Virus record (IMG/VR): IMGVR_UViG_3300030012_004106
Location: 1-33,814 of that record
Length of the DNA stretch: 33,814 bases
Reading direction: 5' to 3' (one strand)
DNA from: a virus
Made by a program: the position numbers and the translations under genes. This document shows, one piece after another, positions 8,359-19,700 of the stretch. Every line of letters begins with the position of its first letter. Position 1 is the stretch's first letter. The notes below the pieces were generated by a model, which searched no databases, was not told the DNA's origin, and saw only the letters and a program-made list of their open reading frames with translations.

Positions 8359-8394
8359 AGTAACCACTCTACGGGGTGGTTACTTTATTATAAC
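8359..8394 (+). terminator. Intrinsic terminator with UACG tetraloop and a competing upstream hairpin
   Basis: The stem AGTAACCACTC (8359-8369) pairs with GGGTGGTTACT (8374-8384), with one T-G wobble and loop TACG (8370-8373). A T-rich tail follows (TTATTATAAC). C(UACG)G belongs to the stable UNCG tetraloop class, like the terminator at 7482. Overlapping it is a second perfect stem, GTAGAG (8355-8360) with CTCTAC (8367-8372), which cannot form at the same time. It sits in the 58-base gap between two genes, one of the few true intergenic regions here. Confidence 0.85.
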
Positions 8395-8405
8395 AAAAAA
8401 AATAT

Positions 8406-9194
8406 ATGGCAATAAGTGTAAACGAAGTATATCAAACAGTATTAGCTGTAGCTAACAAAGAGCAAAGAGGATATGTAACTCCTCAAGAATTTAATCTATT
8501 TGCAGAGCAAGCTCAAATGGACATATTTCAACAATACTTTTATGATTTAAATCAATTTAGAAGAGATCCAGGTAATAACACTATTATAGGAGACGTAGAT
8601 AACATAGTAGAAGAAAAAATAGATGTATTTACAAGAACTGTTCCTGCTTCTGTAGATGCTACTACTGGAGTAGTTGGTTTACAAAGTAATAATCTTTACA
8701 AATTATACTCTATAGTTTTAAATTACACTGGTGGCGCTGGGGCTACCACTTATACTATAAGCACACACGCTAATCAATGTAGCATTAAAGATTATAGCCA
8801 ATATTCAAAATCACCTTTAACTAGACCTACAATGGAAACACCCATGTATTATCTTGTAGGATCTGGTGGAGCTGTAGGTATAGATTATGCTATTTTTTCA
8901 AAACCTACTATAGATGAATTATCTAATATAAAAAACCCTCCAACTGGTATTTCAGCAAATATAACGTATATAGCTAAACCTAAAAAACCTAATTGGACTT
9001 ACATTATAGTTAACAATAAGCCTTTATATAACTCTTCTGCTACTGATCATAGAGATTTTCAATTACATGTTTCTGAAAAATCTTTATTAGTTAAAAAAAT
9101 ACTACAACTAACTGGAATTAGCACTAAAGATTTTGATGTAACTCAGTTTGCATTACAAGATGAAGTAAAAACAATACAACAACAAAAATCATAA
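8406..9194 (+). CDS. Ring/connector-type virion protein
   Basis: This 262-residue protein has the N-terminal pattern NEVYQTVLAVANKEQRGYVT and PQEFNLFAEQAQMDIFQQYF. I recognise this pattern from small structural proteins located between capsid and tail-tube genes of crAss-like and marine phages. The first 60 residues are helical and probably contact the portal or a neighbouring ring. The middle is beta-rich with many Thr/Gly (YTGGAGATTYTISTHANQCS), and the end is again helical (KSLLVKKILQLTGISTKDFD). It has no signal peptide or membrane segment. It starts downstream of the terminator at 8359 and is followed within four bases by the next ring-type gene, so both probably belong to the same connector. 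The specific ring position is not deducible from sequence. Confidence 0.75.
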   Translation: MAISVNEVYQTVLAVANKEQRGYVTPQEFNLFAEQAQMDIFQQYFYDLNQFRRDPGNNTIIGDVDNIVEEKIDVFTRTVPASVDATTGVVGLQSNNLYKLYSIVLNYTGGAGATTYTISTHANQCSIKDYSQYSKSPLTRPTMETPMYYLVGSGGAVGIDYAIFSKPTIDELSNIKNPPTGISANITYIAKPKKPNWTYIIVNNKPLYNSSATDHRDFQLHVSEKSLLVKKILQLTGISTKDFDVTQFALQDEVKTIQQQKS

Positions 9195-9198
9195 TTAA

Positions 9199-10791
9199 AT
9201 GGGATTATACGATAGCATAACACATCAAAGTTATTACCAAGGAAACGATCTTGGTAATTATCAATTTGTATCAATAAAAGATATTATGAATCAGTTTATG
9301 GTTGCTTATGTAGGTGAAAACAAAATAATACCAAAAATAAAAAAAGCTGATGTTTTTTTTCATGCTCAAAGAGCTTTACAAGAATTATCTTTTGATACTA
9401 TAACTTCTTTTAAATCTCAACAAATAGATGTACCACCAAGTTTAGTAATGCCAATACCTCATGATTATGTTAACTATACTAAAATATCTTCAGTAGATAA
9501 TTCTGGTATAAAGCACGTTTTGTATCCTACAAAATACACTAATAATCCTTTTCAAATAAAACAAAGCGAAGGAGACTTAAGTTATTCATTTCCCTCTGGA
9601 GAAGAAACTTTAGTTAATCCTGGTTTTACAGATTTAAATGGGCAAGTACCTGAAAATTGGATTAGAAAAGCTGCGGGAAGTAATCACGGACCGGCAAACT
9701 TTAATAGTACGTTAGGTATTGTAGACGGTAAATTAACTTGGGCTTATAGAACTAAAGATACTGCCGGTGGAGCAGGATGGGGTCAAATTGGTGTTTTATA
9801 CCAAGAAGTAGATGTTTCTAGTTTAACTTATGCTGATTTGTCTGGTGATGGTGTTACTAGTGATATAACTTATGAAAACACTTCTAGTAACACAAACTCT
9901 GGAACAGCTGTTGGTACTATTAGACTTGGAATAACAACACAAGATCCTTCAACTATTACAAATTTAAATAATTATGATGACTTTACACATCCAAATACTG
10001 GTGTGTTTTTTCCACAATCTCCTTTTGGTAAAACAAGTTATTTTGATTTAGGTTATGTAGAATGGACTGGTAATGATAGCGGTATCAAAACACTTGAAGA
10101 TGTAGATCTTACAAATCACAATACTGTTTATGTTGTTGCTCTATCTTTTATAGATGTTTCAGAACCTTTAGATAATGGCTTTATGTTAAAGCCGGTTGAT
10201 TTACATGCGTCAAATCCATCACCTAATGGTATTATAACAGGTACAGGTAACATAAATTCTTTAGATGATTTAAGTCTAACAAACGCTTTTGCTAGTACAG
10301 AGCTTTCTTCTCCGCTTGGTAACGAAACAAACTCATCTACATGGAATAATTACAAGTCACATACGGCTTCTGAAAACAATATTAACGACTATCAGGATTA
10401 TGAAAATAATGTTTATTGGCCTAATGAAGGTGAAAGATATGGATTAGATCCAGAACACGCTCAAATAAATGGTAGCTTTTATATAGACCAAAGATTAGGT
10501 AGAATACATTTTAGTTCTGTTTTAAGCGGGCAAACTATTATATTAGATTATATAAGCGATGGATTAGGAACTGAAGATGAAATGAAAGTACATAAGTTTG
10601 CTGAAGAAGCTATGTACAAAAGTATAGCTTATGCTATTTTATCAACGTCTAATTATGGACAGTCTTTAGTACCTAGATTTAAAAAAGAAAAATTTGCTGA
10701 AACTAGAAAAGCAAAATTAAGATTATCAAGTTTTAAATTAGAAGAATTAACTCAAATACTTAGAGGTAAGTCTAAGCAAATAAAACACTAG
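9199..10791 (+). CDS. Tail tubular/ring protein with a large inserted beta domain
   Basis: The N-terminal (residues 1 to about 134) and C-terminal (about 400-530) parts look like one head-completion/ring protein split by an insertion. The N-part has FFHAQRALQELSFDTITSFK and PPSLVMPIPHDYVNYTKIS. The C-part has RYGLDPEHAQINGSFYIDQR, YISDGLGTEDEMKVHKFAEE and LRLSSFKLEELTQILRGKSK. The intervening 260 or so residues begin LVNPGFTDLNGQVPENWIRK and are Gly/Thr/Asn-rich beta, the style of carbohydrate-binding jelly-roll modules. The core role would be to extend the portal channel and dock the muzzle encoded next. The stop is TAG, the only one in the window. The downstream ATG follows after a single codon in the same frame. 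Family placement is from remembered patterns. Confidence 0.8.
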   Translation: MGLYDSITHQSYYQGNDLGNYQFVSIKDIMNQFMVAYVGENKIIPKIKKADVFFHAQRALQELSFDTITSFKSQQIDVPPSLVMPIPHDYVNYTKISSVDNSGIKHVLYPTKYTNNPFQIKQSEGDLSYSFPSGEETLVNPGFTDLNGQVPENWIRKAAGSNHGPANFNSTLGIVDGKLTWAYRTKDTAGGAGWGQIGVLYQEVDVSSLTYADLSGDGVTSDITYENTSSNTNSGTAVGTIRLGITTQDPSTITNLNNYDDFTHPNTGVFFPQSPFGKTSYFDLGYVEWTGNDSGIKTLEDVDLTNHNTVYVVALSFIDVSEPLDNGFMLKPVDLHASNPSPNGIITGTGNINSLDDLSLTNAFASTELSSPLGNETNSSTWNNYKSHTASENNINDYQDYENNVYWPNEGERYGLDPEHAQINGSFYIDQRLGRIHFSSVLSGQTIILDYISDGLGTEDEMKVHKFAEEAMYKSIAYAILSTSNYGQSLVPRFKKEKFAETRKAKLRLSSFKLEELTQILRGKSKQIKH

Positions 10792-10794
10792 TTT

Positions 10795-13700
10795 ATGCCG
10801 GAAATTAAAAATACCTTTTTAAAAGGTAAAATGAATAAAGATCTTGATGAAAGATTAATTCCAAACGGAGAATATAGAGATGCGTTAAACGTAAAGGTTT
10901 CTACATCTGAAGATTCTGAAGTTGGAACAATACAAACAATACTTGGTAATGAACGTGCTGACGCTTTAGTTCCAAATGATCATGTTTGTGTCGGTAGTGT
11001 TTCAGATGAAAAAACTAATAAATTATATTGGTTTACTAAAACTTCTAGTGTAGATTTAATATTAGAATATGATCAAAATACACAATCTTCTCAATATGTA
11101 TTTGTTGATACTAAAACAAACACAGATGACGCTGTTTTAAAATTTCCTGATAGACTTATAACTGGTATAAATGTTATTGATAATCTTTTATTTTGGACAG
11201 ATGGAATAACAGAGCCTAAAAAAATAAACATAACAAACTGTATAATAGGAACTATACAAGATCCTTTAGTAGCTTTAACAAGTCATACTCAGTTAGTTGT
11301 TAACGGTGTAAACACTCTTACCGACATTAAAGAAGAAAATATAACCGTTATTAAAAAGAAACCAAATAGAGCTCCAGTAGCTAATATAGTTTATGCACAA
11401 AATACAGGTAATAGTAACGATAAAAATTCTTTATTTGAAAGAACTTTTTCAAGATTTTCTTTAAGATACAAATATGACGATGGTGAAGTTTCTGCTTTTG
11501 GACCTTTTTCAGATGTAGTCTTTAATCCTCAATATATTTCTAATACCAACTACGATGAGCTAGCTACTGTTGACGGTGCTAAAGAAAATAATTTTACTAG
11601 AAAAGAGCCTTTTAACAGGGCTATGGTTAATAAAATAGATAAAATAGAAATATTTGATTTTGTTTCACCAGAAATGCCAGGCAATGTTGTTGAAGTAGAA
11701 ATACTTTACAAACAAGAAGATTCACCTATTATATATTCTATAGCAAAACTAGATATAAACGATAATTCTTGGCAACAGCCTGGTTTTAATGAAGGTCATA
11801 GTGTTATTGATTCTGAATACAAAGGTAAATACACAATTGAAACAGAAAATATATACGCTGCATTACCAGAAAATCAATTTATTAGAGTTTTTGATAATGT
11901 TCCACGTTATGCTTTAGCTCAAGAAGTTACTGGCAGTAGAATAGTTTATGGTAACTACACTCAAAACTATGATATATTACGAGATGAATATAATCATGAA
12001 GTTAGATTAGAAGATAGAATTAATACCCAATACTTAAGCAACGATGGTAACTTTGATTTAAGTCCACAAAAAAGTTTAAAATCATTACGTAATTATCAGT
12101 TAGGTGTTGTGTATGGTGATAAGTATGGTAGAGAAACTCCTGTTTTTACAACAGAACGTGCAGCTGTTTCTATACCTTGGCAAGAAGGAAGTGATTTTAA
12201 CGCTAGTAAAAGATTAAGTTTAGTTGTAGATAATAGTACTAATTATCCAACTTGGGCTGATTATTTTAAATACTATGTAAAAGAAACTTCTACAGAATAT
12301 TATAACTTAATAATGGATAAGGCTTTTGTTCCTACATCTCAAGATGATGTTGACAGAAACTTACCGTCTGATCATATATGGCTTTCTTTTTTCTCTTCTG
12401 ATAGAAATAAAATAACAGAAGAAGATCATATAATATTAAAGAAAATATTTGGAACATTACCTGGTCAAATTACTCAAAACAATAAGTTTAAAGTAATAGA
12501 TGTAAAAAATGAAGCTCCAGAATCTATACAATTTGATACAAAAAGAGTTTATGTTGAAGTTAATCAACAAACATTAAATGACATTTTTGACATTAGTAGT
12601 AGTAGAATAACAGATACTGTAAGTCAAATAAAGTTAGATTTTGATGAATATATATCAGCTGGAGGTTATGATTTTTTATCTACAGATAGAACTGGTGACT
12701 CACCAACAGAACCTCAATTTAAAGTTACTGATCATTATATAATATGGCAAGACAACGCTACAACAGGTCCTACAGCTGGACAAGTTTCTAGAAGATATAG
12801 AATAGATAATGCTATTATAGATAACACTGAAATAATATTAAAGTTAGACAGAGCTATAACAACAGAAGATGCTAATATAGCAGACGTCAATAGCTCGACT
12901 AATGGTACTATAAAAAGTACACTTCAATTTGAAGTTGAAAGAAAACAAAGAAGAGAGTTAGATCAATTTTCTGGTAGATTTTTTGTTAAAATAGCTTTTA
13001 ATAATTTAGCTTCTCAAATACAAGATGTAATACCTGATTTAATAAATGCTTTTACACCTGTAAGTACTTTAGGCCTTAGACATTTTATAGATGAAGTTGA
13101 TTCTAATAGTCTTGATCCTAGCTCCGTAGCTGTAAATAATGATAATACTGGCGCAACCGCTTACACAAGCGCTGGAGGTAATAATGAAAACGTTGTTAAC
13201 GGTATTACGTTGGCTAGTGGCGTTACAAATACTAAATCTGATTGGAATGCTTTGACAGAAGAAATAAGTAGCGAAAGCGCTAGTACAGATGCAGATATAG
13301 AGTTTTTTATAGATGGTTTATATTATTGCGCTGGTAACTGGGGCGCTGAAATAGGCCAGCCTTTTGCTTCTAGAGCTGTAAACATACAAAGAGGTAATGG
13401 TACTGGTAGTGGTGGAGATCAATACGTTTATGTTGAATGGAAAGACACTTCATATTATGACGATTTACCTTGGAGAGCTAATAACGGTATAATTGATGTT
13501 AATGGAGCGGCAGGTGCGAATTCTAAGAATTATTATCCTTATGTAAAATATACTAATACTAAAGAAGGTCCACATAGCACAAGTGGTGGTGGTACAAATT
13601 TAAACGCTGGTAATAATGATTTTATAGACTATAACGGTCCAGATGGTGTTTATGGTAGTGGTGATAGATATGACAGTTCTCCAAATGGTTTAAGAGAAAT

Positions 13701-16700
13701 ACCTGGTATAGATTTAACAGGTACTACACTACAAACCTCTTTTGATCCTCCGGTTGGTGGAGCTGGTCAAATATCAACAAACTATGCGGCTCAAGTACCT
13801 ATGTTTAGATGGTTTCCTTTTGACAAAGATAATCACAACATGGGTGGTCTTGATGGTATAGACGCTTATTACAACAATACTAACACCCCTTGGAGAGGTG
13901 CTGTTGTTAACGTACATCCAAACTCTAGTAATATTACAGGTGATAACGTTACTTTTCCTATTCGTTTTTTCCACAAGTCTATATATAAAGATACTTTCAA
14001 TCCAGGAAATCCTATAACAGAAAACCTTCCTCCTTCTCATTATGGTTTAAATGGTTACCAAAATTCTGGTCACAATGCTACCGAAGTTGTAAATGCTTTA
14101 GAAGGTTTTATAGTTAGTACAAATGAACACACTACTGGTTCTAGAACTTGGAGAAAAGAAAATATAGGTAGTGTGTTTTCAAACTTTTCTAGCGATGACA
14201 CGTATGGTTCTGCAGGTGATGAAGGTAAATTTTATATACATCTTACATTTTTAGCGCCTGGCCAAGACTTAACAGATTCTACTTTTAGTTTACCTAGCAA
14301 TTTAGATATACAAGGTAATAATAGTTTAGGAAAACATTTACAAGGTATACATGGTGGTGGTGTTTTTACTAAATCATATAAACAAGCTACAGATGACGGG
14401 TTTGATGCTTTTGATAACACTGATAATTGGGATTCACCAAGAACTATACATTGTGAAGGTAGTACTAACAATACACTTACGTTAGATTTAGGTCATGATC
14501 CTAATTTTCAAAATTTACACGACGAACAGTGGGATCCTACAAAAACTCCTTATGGAGATCCAAACGGTACAATAGCAGGTTATATAAACCTAATAACAAC
14601 TACTGGTGCTAAATTTATTTTTGCTGGAGATACTAATAACACTGTATATACTATTTTAAGTACATCTAGAAAATATCTTTATAATCATACTCCTTGGAGA
14701 AGGAGATATATAAGAGATACTGCGGGATCTGCTCCTATTAACAGTTCGTATCAAGATGATTGGGCTCTTAACGGTAAAAATATAGCTGCTAATGATAGTG
14801 TTGAAGAAGCTGCTGTTACTTGGGCTAAGTCAAAAGCTCTTAATGAAGCACAAGCAACACAAACTGCAAATAGAGATGCTTTATCTCAAAAAATACAAGA
14901 TTTTGGCAAAAGAAATAATAGACGTGTTGTATATATTATTGAAATAGATAAAAACCCAACAGACGCTACTGTTAACGGTGGTTATAATCCTTTTGACGCT
15001 GACAATGATGGTGGAAGTGGAATTACAGCTGCTTCATCTGCAAACTTACAATTTATAAGTAACGTAGCTAATTTTTCTCAAGGTAGTAGTTCTATATTTC
15101 CTGCCATATGGGAAACTGAACCAAAGAAAAACACAGATTTAGAAGTTTATTACGAAGTTAGTAAAGCTGTACCTTTAAATATTAATAGTTTTAATAGAGA
15201 AACTTTAGCAACCGTTGGTTGTGAAATTAAACATGAAAGTATACAAGAAGCTATAACTGCAGGTACACCTGTATTTTTAGAAGGATGGAGAGAAGAACAA
15301 GGAGAGCAAATAGCAATTTTAAATCCCGGTTTAAACTCTCAATATCCTAGCACTATACCGATTGATTATGACAATACTTATATAACTTTTATTTCTAAAG
15401 ATGGTAGTTTTGTAAACGCACAAATAGAACCTTCTTCTTTAACAGCTGGTGCTTCAAATGGTTATTTTACAGAGTTTAGTATAAGATTAAATCAACCATC
15501 AACAATAACAGGTTTAAGTTATTACAATTCTTTTTCTTTTGGTAATGGTATAGAGTCAAATAGAATACGTGATGATTTTAATCAAATGCAGATTACTAAT
15601 GGAGCTAGAGCTTCTGCTGTTCTTGAAGAACCTTACAGCGTTGAAAATAAAAAAAGTAGCTTAATATACTCTGGTATATATAATTCAACTTCAAATATAA
15701 ACAACTTAAATCAGTTTATTGCCGGTGAAAAAATAACAAAAGATTTAAATCCTACATACGGTAGTATACAAAAATTATTTCAACGAAGAATAAGTTTAGT
15801 AGCTTTTTGTGAAGATAGAGTTGTAAGTATAGTTTCTAACAAAGACGCTTTATTTAATGCTGATGGTAATTCTCAATTAATTTCTACAAATAGAGTTTTA
15901 GGTGATGCTACGCCTTTTGTTGGTGATTATGGTATATCTAAAAACCCAGAAAGTTTTGCTAAGGAATCTTATAGAGCTTATTTTACAGATAAAAATAGAG
16001 GTGCTGTTTTAAGATTATCTAAAGATGGTATAACACCTATATCTCAAGCTGGTATGCATGATTGGTTTAGAGATAACTTACCTTTAGCAAATAAAATATT
16101 AGGAAGTTATGATGAATATAATCAAGATTATAATATAAGCTTGATAGTTGACTTACCTAATTACAATTTGATACAAAACTCATTTGTAGAAAGAGGTTCA
16201 GAGTTTGTTTCTTTAGGATCCGGTACAGAAAAAGTTATTGATGGTAGTTTAAATAGTAGCACTAATTATGATTTTCCTAAAGCGTTACCTTGGCAAAACG
16301 ATAATAGTTTTAGTAATGCAGATTCTAGTGGTATGGGACTTAAAAATCAAGATTTAATTAGTGAAGTTAAAATAATAAAACACGAGTTAATACCAGCTGG
16401 TTCTTTTCAAACTTATCAACCCGCTACTACTACAACTACAATAACAGTTCCTGCTGAGTCTTATATAGCTGCTACTTATAGTAATAATAACCCAGATAAT
16501 TATGGTAGTAGTAGCCAAAGTCAATTAATATATGGATACGCAACTGGACATACTCTCAGCGGCTCTATTAATATTTTTAATCCTGATAATGGTGCTGGTG
16601 CTTCTGATTCTCACCTAACACTAGGTACTAATGGTGAAAGAGAAGCTTATATTTTAAGATTTATAGACGAAAGCTTTGTTAACCCTCTTCAGGCTGCAGA

Positions 16701-19700
16701 TTACTTTGATTCTTCAGATTATAGCTTTTATAATAATGGTTATCAGTTTGATAACATATATATAGCTGAAGGTATGAGTGGTGATCCTATTGTTATTTCT
16801 GATCCTCACGATGCGAGTAGTCCACTTAGCTCATCAAATCAGTTTGATCTATCTTGGTTTAATGACGCGGGTATAATGTACGCTTCTAAAGGTACTTCTT
16901 CTGCTTCTTTAAATAGTGGGCCAACACCTCCAGGTCCAGGTAGAGTAAGTGATGCAACTGAAAGTTCTTTAAATTATGGCGACGCAATACAAAGCTCTTA
17001 TAATTCTTTTGCACATAGTATTAGAACTAATGATACTGATCTTTGTGTTTACAAAGGAGAAGTAATAATAGTAGAATATCATTTACGCTTTCAAAATTTC
17101 ATTGTAAATAGCAGTTATACATATAGTGGTGTGCCTAGTAATCATGCAGGAAACTCGAGATTATTTCATTTTTCAGGAGGTGAAGTACTAAATTCTAGTA
17201 TGACTCAAGGTAATGCTACTTATGATAATCCTGCTACTTCATACGCAGGAAGTACTTATCCTCTTCCTAATGGTGGAGAGTTTGGTACTGATGGTGGCTC
17301 TATAACTGTACAATGCTTTCTTATAGATGGAAATAATTTCACTGGTTTTGCTTCGTTATCAAGTTTGACTAACGGAACAGTATCTCCACTTACTGGTAAT
17401 GAGCTTTATTATGAAAGCTATAAAGATATGAACAATAATGATGGAAACTATTGGATTACAGATAAAGATGTTTGTAACCCACAGTGGTATTCATATGGCA
17501 ATGGTGGTAATGCAAGAGTAAGACAAGTTTTTAAATTTCCAGAGCACGTTAATGCTCCTGACACTTCTGGACCTACTTTAGATGATTTACTTGTTACAGA
17601 TGATTTAAGAGTAGTATTAAAGTTTAAACCTTCTGGAAACATGGTTCCAAATAATAATTATACTGGACCAGCTGGCTCTACAATTTATCCTGGACCTATA
17701 ATTATTAAAGACTTTAATGTTTATAAAGCTGACACAATAGCAAGTTTACCAGATAATAGTGTAACTCAACAATCAACTACAACTACTACAAATATGGTAC
17801 CAGGTATACCAACTGCTGATGTTCCAGAGTGGCACGAAATAATAGCAAATCAACCATACTGGACAACTGATAGGCCTGATTTAGTAAACTTACATGCTGT
17901 AGCTACTAATAATCATGGTGTTAATACAGGGTCAGTTAGTACAAATAGTGCAACAGATACTCAAGGTAATGTTTGGGTCTGGCAAGTTGATCCTTTGACA
18001 AATAGTTTTGGAACTGCTAACACAGATGCTCTTAACAATCCTTATGTTGCTGGTGATATTTACCAAACTATAGGTGTACCTACTACTGCTGGTGACGCTA
18101 TGTCTAATGCAAGCATTGTTGAGCCTTCACATATAAAAACTTATAACGATCAAATAGAAATAACACCTACAACTAGTAATCCATCTAACGTAAATATATA
18201 CCAAACTTTAACAAATGCTTATCAAGCTAGTCATTTTTATTTACTTGATGCTGTTACTAGTAAATCATCTTCTGCTGTTAGATCTGTTTATAGTAGAAAT
18301 TACGACAATACTAATAAAAATTTATTTGGAATACGTGGTATTTTTGATCCAAGTAGCACTGTAGTTACTGATACAGATGTTAGTTTTGAACAATCTGGAT
18401 ATCCTGGTTATCCTTATCATCATTTTGGTAGAATAAGAGGTAGTGTAAATAGCGCTTCAGGTAGAAGAATTCAAGCTCTTTTTGTGGATCCTACAAAAGA
18501 TGCTACAAACGATTACTTGTCTGATTATAATAATATTTATCACGAAACAAACGTAAATGGTTTTATTAATGTAAATCAACCTTTTTTACATTCGTTATTT
18601 AATTATGCTAGTTATGCAGCTGATACTAATGTTTTAAGATCTATATATAAAATGGATAGTAATAGTAATCACCTAGCAAATGATCCAGGATTGTTAAACA
18701 TTAATATTTTTCAGCCAACTGAATTTACATCGAGTGGTAATATTGGCGCTATAACAAGTCTTAGATTAATAGATCTTGGTTTAGATACAACAGGTGGAAC
18801 TCATTATAGCACTGGTAGTTTAACAGACTGGAACACAGGAAATTCTGCTTACCAACAGCATTTAATGGTTACACCTAGAAATTATGTAAATAACAATGTT
18901 AGCTATCATAATGGTTTAATGCCGAATGTTTTAAGTAAAGAGGGTAATCCTGCTTTTACAAATCCATCAACAGGCGCGCATTTTTCTCAAAGATATTCTA
19001 ATCCTGGTGGACAAGGACCTAATGAAATTGCTGAATTAGCACCACCAGCTACAGACTCTGGTTATGAATTTAGATTTGATTTTTTACCTGAACATTTACT
19101 TGCAACTAATTATGGAGGATGTTTTTGTAACGTAAATGGTGTAGATGGTAAAGGTTTTAGAATTAATGATATTACACAGACAGGTAGATATAAAATAATA
19201 GCTAATGTTGATAGTACAGATGATCCTATTGTTGATGGTACTGTTTGGAGTATAGAATATGATCCTGCATATGGAACAAATTGGCAATCAACAACTGCCA
19301 CACTTGTACCTCGTGATGTTTCAGCCCAAGCACCAGGCTCATTTGGTAGGTTTTATGGTAATGTTTTTTTTGGTGCAGATCCTAACAACGAAGGCATGTT
19401 CGCGTTTGGTGTTTCTAATATTAGTTTAGTTGATAGAACCGCTTATTATATAGCACCGTTTTCACCTTCTTGGATTTTTGTTAATAATACCGAGTTAGGA
19501 TTTAACTGGAGTAACGGACAGTTAGTTATAAATAGTGCTTATCGAAAAAACGCTATTGTTGGTGATCCATTGTTAAATTATCCTAACGCTTTTCAAGATG
19601 TAGGATTTATACCTCAAGGTCAAAAAATAAGATTTAGTGTTGACTACGCGGATCTTGGAGGAGATCCAAACGCTAATATTGAAATTTTTTATGTAAATAG

